11,522 nucleotides of DNA from Lentisphaerota bacterium (lineage in GTDB: Bacteria > Verrucomicrobiota > Kiritimatiellia > RFP12 > UBA3636). Under the pieces are notes generated by a model, which searched no databases, was not told the origin of the DNA, and saw nothing but the letters and a program-made list of their open reading frames with translations. Both the position numbers and the translations under genes were made by a program. Below, one piece after another: positions 7,708 through 11,522 of this stretch. The DNA lies in assembly GCA_012514445.1 (NCBI GenBank), contig JAAZAI010000188.1, forward strand, positions 1 to 11,522, given 5' to 3'. The stretch's first letter is position 1; each line of letters starts with the position of its first letter.

Positions 7708-8160
7708 GCCAGGATCATCTCTTCCTCGCGGTATGCAGACAGGGAGATGACAAATCGCCGGCTTCTGTCACAATCAACCCCGCGTTCTTTCATGCCGCAT
7801 CAAAAGACTGCGACCGCGTCGTCAGTCTGGACGATGGCAAGGCCCTTCCGCTTGTCAAGCTCGACTCGGGCGCAATCAAGGGTGTCGGTGAGCTGCGAAA
7901 TCCTGGAGGACGGGCCGCTTTGGACAACGATCCGCGTCCAGTATGCCTTCGACAATCAGGCAGCATTCACCTTCGAATGCACGGCGGTCGAAGGCGAGGC
8001 CTTCGTTCGAGTCGCGGAGCGGAGCACCTGCGGCCCGAAATCAAGATGGATCGTGATGTTCGACGAAGCGTCCGGGATGCTGCCCGACGGCATCGACCTG
8101 GCCGACCACACGCTCTTCCACCAGTCCCGCCTTTGCGACATACTAAGCGCCTCGAAATAG
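7665..8160 (+). pseudogene. Decayed fragment of an unidentified protein, frameshifted, no start
   Basis: Protein-like sequence continues through two frames. From about 7665 to 7885 one frame reads NNKRRGTLPPAIVSQD, then INPAFFHAA and LPLVKLDSGAIKGV. From about 7888 the next frame continues SVSCEILEDGPLWTTIRVQY, then AFTFECTAVEGEAFVRVAER and MLPDGIDLADHTLF, to a TAG at 8160. The 'EDGPLWTTIRVQY' and 'GEAFVRVAE' style resembles a beta-rich domain in large uncharacterised carbohydrate-associated proteins of Lentisphaerae/Planctomycetes. I cannot name a family. The start is missing: the frame runs back into the end of oxidoreductase B. The C-terminus also ends abruptly. A one-base gain (or two-base loss) around 7880-7890, near a GGG run, explains the frame change. 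A sequencing error could cause the frameshift but not the missing ends. Confidence 0.7.
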
Positions 8161-8225
8161 AAGCAACAACAAAACGCCATTCTCTATCGCCATTCCGTGC
8201 TTTCTGGTGCTTTCCGTGGAAAAAC

Positions 8226-8247
8226 AATTACGAGACTCTTAGTAATT
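8226..8247. promoter_or_regulatory. Operator- or hairpin-like dyad before the lyxose isomerase
   Basis: AATTAC (8226-8231) and GTAATT (8242-8247) form a 22-bp dyad with a 10-bp centre, ending 23 nt before the isomerase ATG in an unusually AT-rich leader (about 8160-8270). It could be a regulator site or a leader hairpin near the ribosome-binding site. No clear promoter is seen here. Confidence 0.3.
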
Positions 8248-8257
8248 CACCGCCTGC

Positions 8258-8262
8258 AGGAG
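8258..8262 (+). promoter_or_regulatory. Ribosome binding site of the lyxose isomerase
   Basis: AGGAG is spaced 8 nt from ATG 8271. It selects this start over the long in-frame upstream extension, which is only the readable remnant of the decayed gene. Confidence 0.8.
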
Positions 8263-8270
8263 AAAAATCG

Positions 8271-8825
8271 ATGAAGCGATCTGAAATCAATGCGGCCGTC
8301 GCCGAGGCCAAAACGGCTTTTGAAAGGCATGGATGGACGCTGCCGCCCCATCCGCGATGGGACGTGACGGACTTCGGCCTTGGCGACTTCGGCACATCCG
8401 GTCTGATTCTCGTCAATCTGGCGGAGCAACCCGAGTACTGCGAAAAGCTGATGTACGTGAAGCGGAATCAGGTCACGCCCCGCCACTTCCACGCCGTCAA
8501 GAAGGAGGACATCATCTGCCGCTGGGGCCGTCTGGTCATCGAGCTTCCATCCCGCGAGGGCGTCAAGCTCCAGGTCAACGGAGAATGGCGCGACATCCCG
8601 GCGGGCGAACGTCTCGTGCTCGGCTCCGGCGAGCGCGTCACGCTGACGCGAGGCGTTCTCCATGCCTTCTGGGCGGAGTCGGACTATGCGATCGTCGGCG
8701 AGGTGTCGACGGCAAACGACGACGCGAACGACAATTACTTTGAAAACAAACGCGTGGGGCGCTTCAGCGTGATCGACGAAGACGTGGCGCCGTCCGTCCG
8801 TCTCGTCAGCGATGCCGGAGCCTGA
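8271..8825 (+). CDS. D-lyxose ketol-isomerase (cupin)
   Basis: 184-residue cytoplasmic metal-dependent cupin that interconverts D-lyxose and D-xylulose; members also take related sugars such as D-mannose. Family signatures are TPRHFHAVKKEDIICRWG (residues 69-86), giving HxH (His72, His74) and Glu79 as metal ligands, then LTRGVLHAFW (His131 as fourth ligand), and GEVSTANDDANDNYF followed by GRFSVIDED near the C-terminus. The usual LTPG is LTRG here, which leaves the ligands intact. Length matches the family (about 165-230). The open frame extends far upstream, but the Shine-Dalgarno and the natural N-terminus (MKRSEINAAVAEAK) fix the start at 8271. It is followed after 5 nt by a broken PfkB kinase, probably once its metabolic partner. 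It seems to be the only intact gene of the eroded segment. Confidence 0.9.
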   Translation: MKRSEINAAVAEAKTAFERHGWTLPPHPRWDVTDFGLGDFGTSGLILVNLAEQPEYCEKLMYVKRNQVTPRHFHAVKKEDIICRWGRLVIELPSREGVKLQVNGEWRDIPAGERLVLGSGERVTLTRGVLHAFWAESDYAIVGEVSTANDDANDNYFENKRVGRFSVIDEDVAPSVRLVSDAGA

Positions 8826-8830
8826 ACGCC

Positions 8831-9186
8831 ATGAATCGAAACGGAATCACCGCCGCCGGGAACTGGATCGTCGACCGCGTCAAGCAGGTCGACTGCCTGC
8901 CTCGCCGCGGCATGCTGGCCAACATCAAGAGCCTGTGCTTCAGCCCGGGCGGCGCTCCGGCGAACGTTCTCAACGATCTGGCGCGTCTTCTTCCACCATC
9001 GGGTCGCTCAACCTCCCCAAGGTATACATCGCGGGTGCCGTTGGAGCGGGCGACGCCTTCTGCGCGGGCATGCTGTATGGCCTCCACGAGGGCGGAGACG
9101 CCGTGGCGGCCGCGCGTCTGGGCAATTGTTGCGCGGCGGCAAGTCTGTCCCGGCCCGGCGCCTCGGAAGGCATCATGCCGCTCCTT
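8831..9186 (+). pseudogene. PfkB-family sugar kinase with internal deletion and frameshift
   Basis: The first 53 residues or so (GITAAGNWIVDRVKQVDCLP, then SPGGAPANVLNDLARL; nt 8831-8988) are a good N-terminus of a ribokinase/PfkB sugar kinase, including the GG substrate motif. The sequence then jumps frame and resumes with GSLNLPKVYIAGAVGAGDAF, followed by LHEGGDAVAAARLGNCCAAA and PGASEGI (nt 9001 to about 9182). This is the kinase C-terminus with the GAGD catalytic-Asp signature. Family members are about 320 residues and only about 120 remain, so 190-200 are lost from the middle at a junction near 8985-9000. ATP/substrate-domain continuity is destroyed, so it cannot be active. The start lies 5 nt after the isomerase stop with GGAG at 8817-8820, so the pair was an operon. 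Confidence 0.85.
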
Positions 9187-9239
9187 CGTGGCAATTCCGT
9201 CCATCTGGCCGTCCCGCCTTGTTCCATCGCCTCGATCCG

Positions 9240-9680
9240 GATTCGTTTTCAACCCCGGCAGGGAGCGTAGCGCGAACTATCGTGAACGGAGGGATGCTTT
9301 CGGACGAGGTGATCTCGGGCGTCGCGCGGCCGGAGTTCCGCTCGAACCTCTGGATCGGCGGACCCGGATTCCCGCAATGGATCGATCTCACGTGGCAGAA
9401 CCCCGTGGAAATCCGCCAAATCCACCTGACTTTCGACAACGATCTGGATCGCCCGCTGTCCGCATGGGCCGAGAACGGCCATGCCCCCGCACTGATCCGG
9501 AACTATGATATCGGCGTCGCCGAAGGCGAGGACTTGCGCTCCGTGGTTTCGGTTGCGGACAATGTGGCGAGAAAAAGGATCCATTCCATCGATCCGGTCG
9601 TGACACGCCGTCTTCGCATCACGGTGAACGGAACGTGGGGTTCGGACCGATCGCGCGTCTTCGAGATTCGCGTCTATTGA
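9240..9680 (+). pseudogene. C-terminal domain remnant, probably of an FAD-dependent oxidoreductase
   Basis: A clean open frame reads RTIVNGGMLSDEVISGVARP, then SNLWIGGPGFPQWIDLTW, IRQIHLTFDNDLDRP, LIRNYDIGVAEGEDLR and RRLRITVNGTWGSDRS, ending SRVFEIRVY before TGA. The layout (INGxxRP, NLW, W-x-L-x-W, LTFDxDLxR, RVFEIRVY) matches, from memory, the discoidin-like C-terminal domain of large FAD-dependent oxidoreductases common in Lentisphaerae and Planctomycetes. The FAD domain and any credible start are missing: upstream lies the end of the PfkB remnant in another frame, with the junction between about 9186 and 9250. A free-standing binding domain is possible but unlikely without a start or ribosome-binding site. 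Confidence 0.65.
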
Positions 9681-9717
9681 CCAGGGCCACGCAAAAACAG
9701 AGGGCAGGTTCGTGATC

Positions 9718-9764
9718 CCCGCGAGCAACCGCGGGCGAAATTAAAGTTTGACTTTAATTCCGCC
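9718..9764. repeat. Tandem stem-loops downstream of the FAD-oxidoreductase remnant
   Basis: Hairpin 1: CCCGCG (9718-9723) pairs with CGCGGG (9730-9735), loop AGCAAC. Hairpin 2: AATTAAAG (9739-9746) pairs with CTTTAATT (9752-9759), loop TTTGA. After one mismatch the second stem extends by GGCG (9734-9737) with CGCC (9761-9764). The two share bases 9734-9735 and could be alternative folds. Neither is followed by a T-run, so an ordinary intrinsic terminator is doubtful. Confidence 0.5.
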
Positions 9765-9801
9765 AACCTCTATGGTCGCGCGTTGAATCATTTCGTGTTT
9801 C

Positions 9802-9900
9802 GTGTAGCTGCGGCGTCCCCGCCGCAGGCCGCACGCGGCGAGACGCCGCGTCCACTTTCTCAAACCGGGGTCTGGGGCAAAGCCCCGGCGAAAGCTACGC
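9802..9900. repeat. REP/MITE-like intergenic element with inverted ends and three hairpins
   Basis: The ends are inverted: GTGTAGCT (9802-9809) against AGCTACGC (9893-9900), 7 of 8 pairs matching. Inside are three compact stem-loops. CTGCGGCG (9808-9815) pairs with CGCCGCAG (9820-9827), loop TCCC. ACGCGGCG (9833-9840) pairs with CGCCGCGT (9844-9851), loop AGA. GGGGC (9874-9878) pairs with GCCCC (9882-9886), loop AAA. This density of perfect GC hairpins in non-coding DNA resembles dispersed palindromic repeats. Copies elsewhere in the genome cannot be checked here. Confidence 0.6.
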
Positions 9901-10008
9901 ACTTCTCCCGGCTCACCCCTCAATCGGGCAGGCGACGGGACGGAAGGGGCCTGCTCGACGGAGCGTTCTTCCGTCAACCCCGGCGACTGGCCGATTCTCC
10001 CGGTCGCA

Positions 10009-10054
10009 CATGCCGCTTGTAGACTAACTGACCGGTTGGTACAATGGCGGCATG
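10009..10054. promoter_or_regulatory. Inverted repeat bracketing the argH promoter and start codon
   Basis: CATGCCGC (10009-10016) is exactly complementary to GCGGCATG (10047-10054), with 30 bp between. The left half abuts the -35 box and the right half includes the argH ATG. It could be an operator or looping site for arginine control. It does not resemble an ARG box. Confidence 0.35.
10017..10045 (+). promoter_or_regulatory. argH promoter predicted to give a leaderless transcript
   Basis: TTGTAG (10017-10022), a 17-bp spacer and TACAAT (10040-10045), with an extended -10 TG at 10037-10038. A start about 7 nt past the -10 falls at 10052, the A of the argH ATG. No Shine-Dalgarno can fit between them. 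Confidence 0.6.
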
Positions 10055-11431
10055 AAGAAGACAACCGACACCAAGACCGTCGTGGGGCGCATCGACGCCG
10101 ACGTGCTCGCCTTCACCGTGGGCAAGGATCCCGTGCTGGACCTGGATCTCGTCGCCTGGGACTGCTACGGCAGCGCGGCGCACGTCACGATGCTTTCCCG
10201 GATGCCCCACAAGCCACGCCTCTTCTCCGCCGCCGAGCGCGACGCCGTCGTGGCGGCGCTCGCCGCCATCGCCGCCGAGGCGGCCGCCGGCCGCTTCGCC
10301 ATCACGGCCGCGGACCAGGACTGCCACCTCGCCATCGAGCGCACGCTCACGGAGAAGCTCGGGGATCTCGGCCGCCGCGTCCACACGGGGCGCAGCCGCA
10401 ACGACCAGGTTGCCACCGCCCTGCGCCTCTATCTGCGCGACCAGCTCCTCGGCAGCATGGACGAGATGACCGCGCTGGCCGAGGCGCTGCTGAAGTTCGC
10501 CAAGCGCCACGCCCGCCTGCCGATGGTCGGCCGCACGCATCTCCAGCCCGCCATGCCCAGCAGCGTGGGGCTCTGGGCCTCGAGCTACGCCGAAGGGCTC
10601 CTCGACGACCTCGGGGTCGTCCGCGCCGCCTACGACTTCGCCGACCGCTGTCCTCTCGGCTCGGCCGCGAGCTACGGCGTCCCGCTGCCCACGGACCGCG
10701 CGTTCCTCGCCGAGGCGCTAGGCTTCCGCGAGCCGATCCACAACGTCCTGCACGCCGGAAACTCGCGCGGCAAGACGGAGTCCGTGGCGGTGTCCGCACT
10801 CTGCCAGCCGATGCTCACGCTCTCGCGCCTTGCGGAGGATCTGATCCTCTTCACGATGCCCGAGTTCGACTATTTCGCGATCCCGAGGGAATTCTGCACC
10901 GGCAGCAGCATCATGCCGCAGAAGTACAACCCCGACGTGTGCGAGCTGATCCGCGCCAAGGCGGCGAAGGTCGTCGGGCTCTCGACCGGCGTCGCCACCC
11001 TTCTCAAGGCCATGCCCGGGGGCTACAACCGCGACCTCCAGGACACGAAGGAGATGCTCATGGAGGCGCTCGCCACGACGCGCGCGAGCCTCCGCATCAT
11101 GACGCGTCTCGTCGGCGGGCTCGTCCCCGTGCCGGAGAAGCTGCGCGCGGCGTTCGCGCCCGGCGTCTTCGCCACGGACCGCGCGCTGGAGCTCGTCGCG
11201 GGCGGCATGGCGTTCCGCGACGCGTACCACCAGGTGCGCGACCATCTCGACGAGCTCGCGGCGATGGACCCCGACGCGGCGGTCGCCGCCAAGACCCATC
11301 TGGGCGCCACCGCGGGGCTCGACTTCGCGATGTACGCGGCGTGGCTGCGGCACGAACGCCAGACGACGAACGCTGACCGACGGCGCGCGGACCGCGCGTT
11401 CGCCAAACTGATGAAGCCCATCGCGGACTGA
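10052..11431 (+). CDS. argH: Argininosuccinate lyase, divergent (Bacteroidota-like) type
   Basis: Last step of arginine synthesis: cleaves argininosuccinate to arginine and fumarate as a cytoplasmic homotetramer. 459 residues, family length. Signatures: HTGRSRNDQVAT (111-122), GRTHLQPAMPSS (160-171, His163), the catalytic loop GSSIMPQKYNPDVCELIRAK (284-303, Ser285/286 and Lys291) and GGYNRDLQDTKE (323-334). It lacks the WGGRF N-terminal motif of common ArgH. It has FTVGKDPVLDLDL, LGSAASYGVPLPTDR and AGNSRGKTES in place of the usual GAGALAGT and SDRDF segments, a pattern I know from Bacteroidota ArgH. The start is the ATG at 10052, supported by the promoter; no Shine-Dalgarno is present. It is followed after 22 nt by a dehydrogenase gene with no terminator between them. 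Another lyase of the fumarase/aspartase superfamily is unlikely given these motifs. Confidence 0.94.
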   Translation: MKKTTDTKTVVGRIDADVLAFTVGKDPVLDLDLVAWDCYGSAAHVTMLSRMPHKPRLFSAAERDAVVAALAAIAAEAAAGRFAITAADQDCHLAIERTLTEKLGDLGRRVHTGRSRNDQVATALRLYLRDQLLGSMDEMTALAEALLKFAKRHARLPMVGRTHLQPAMPSSVGLWASSYAEGLLDDLGVVRAAYDFADRCPLGSAASYGVPLPTDRAFLAEALGFREPIHNVLHAGNSRGKTESVAVSALCQPMLTLSRLAEDLILFTMPEFDYFAIPREFCTGSSIMPQKYNPDVCELIRAKAAKVVGLSTGVATLLKAMPGGYNRDLQDTKEMLMEALATTRASLRIMTRLVGGLVPVPEKLRAAFAPGVFATDRALELVAGGMAFRDAYHQVRDHLDELAAMDPDAAVAAKTHLGATAGLDFAMYAAWLRHERQTTNADRRRADRAFAKLMKPIAD

Positions 11432-11440
11432 ATCCGCCGC

Positions 11441-11447
11441 AGGGAGG
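11441..11447 (+). promoter_or_regulatory. Ribosome binding site of the last gene
   Basis: AGGGAGG is spaced 6 nt from GTG 11454. This favours the GTG over the in-frame ATG at 11466, which lies 18 nt away. Confidence 0.65.
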
Positions 11448-11453
11448 TCGACC

Positions 11454-11522
11454 GTGCAGGAGCCAATGGATCACGGGGGAAGGACGGACAACAAGATCGT
11501 CTTCACCGGCCGGCAGAACAAG
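11454..11522 (+). CDS. Start of a probable medium-chain (zinc alcohol) dehydrogenase, cut by the window edge
   Basis: 23 codons are visible, beginning MQEPMDHGGRTDNKIVFTGR and ending QNK at the window edge. The stretch KIVFTGRQNK resembles the first beta strand of medium-chain dehydrogenases (pattern K-A/I-V-x-x-G/P-x-x-x-V), but no zinc ligand or Rossmann motif is in view, so the call is tentative. It starts 22 nt after the argH stop with a good Shine-Dalgarno and is probably co-transcribed with argH. Confidence 0.4.
   Translation, partial: MQEPMDHGGRTDNKIVFTGRQNK

Larger units (their letters stand above)
7652..8283 (+). repeat. Paired short direct repeats bracketing the decayed ORF
   Basis: CGATGAAGCGATCTG occurs exactly at 7652-7666 (end of oxidoreductase B) and at 8269-8283 (start of the lyxose isomerase, where it encodes MKRS). 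Immediately after the first copy, GCAACAACAAACGCC (7666-7680) recurs with one extra A at 8163-8178. Thus the two adjoining halves of 7652-7680 both reappear beyond the remnant, in swapped order. This could mark recombination or slippage during deletion, or it could be chance. Confidence 0.5.
9681..10051. other. 371-bp structured non-coding spacer
   Basis: No credible gene on either strand. The spacer contains hairpins at 9718-9764 and a REP/MITE-like element at 9802-9900. A further inverted repeat, GACGGAAG (9939-9946) against CTTCCGTC (9968-9975), has a 21-nt loop. The 9-bp direct repeat TTCTCCCGG occurs at 9903-9911 and 9995-10003. The argH promoter lies at the right end. Confidence 0.7.

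Noticed and set aside
7704..8270. Long N-terminal extension of the lyxose isomerase
   Set aside because: The frame is open by chance through the remnant and the AT-rich leader. The Shine-Dalgarno and family length fix the start at 8271.
8812..9270. A single intact short PfkB-like protein
   Set aside because: The N- and C-terminal halves lie in different frames, so no single product contains both.
9802..9900. CRISPR array
   Set aside because: The stem-loops differ from each other and there is no regular repeat-spacer pattern or cas gene.
5376..10051. Insertion sequence or prophage as cause of the decay
   Set aside because: No transposase, integrase or phage-like frame is present, only short palindromes and direct repeats.
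9741..10064. 107-codon minus-strand open frame in the spacer before argH
   Set aside because: It runs through the hairpin repeats and over the argH promoter and has no protein-like motifs except a chance-looking tail.

Overview
The window is high-GC bacterial DNA. The gene content (two Gfo/Idh/MocA oxidoreductases, a D-lyxose isomerase, a PfkB kinase remnant and an FAD-oxidoreductase-type C-terminal remnant, plus an argininosuccinate lyase of the divergent kind I know from Bacteroidota) suggests a sugar-degrading member of the PVC superphylum, perhaps Kiritimatiellota or Lentisphaerota. That placement is inference from gene content; no rRNA or other phylogenetic marker is present.

Layout: (1) 1-5375, + strand: the gltBD operon for glutamate synthase (GOGAT). 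gltB lacks its 5' end because the window begins inside it, and gltD is complete. (2) 5376-5492: a spacer with an 87-bp element bounded by perfect 15-bp inverted repeats, between convergent genes. (3) 5493-7707: two divergent Gfo/Idh/MocA oxidoreductase genes that share a 154-bp promoter region with recognisable sigma70-type promoters on both strands and an operator-like dyad. (4) 7665-9680: an eroded sugar-metabolism segment. It holds a decayed unidentified ORF fused onto the end of the second oxidoreductase, an apparently intact D-lyxose isomerase, a PfkB kinase that has lost about 190-200 residues from its middle, and the C-terminal domain of a protein resembling planctomycete/Lentisphaerae FAD-dependent oxidoreductases. 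(5) 9681-10051: a non-coding spacer full of stem-loops, including a REP/MITE-like element, ending in a promoter that should give a leaderless argH transcript. (6) 10052-11522: argH, followed closely by the start of what is probably a medium-chain (zinc alcohol) dehydrogenase.

The outer genes are nitrogen housekeeping: GOGAT makes glutamate and ArgH completes arginine synthesis. The inner segment, about 5.5-9.7 kb, looks less GC-extreme by eye and carries sugar-conversion genes. Its probable original logic was oxidation, isomerisation and phosphorylation of an unusual sugar, but only the two oxidoreductases and the isomerase still look functional. I see no convincing new defence, mobile or signalling system. 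The items most worth a second look are the in-progress decay of the sugar locus, the promoter architectures (two bracketed by inverted repeats, one leaderless), the divergent ArgH, and the structured intergenic repeats.
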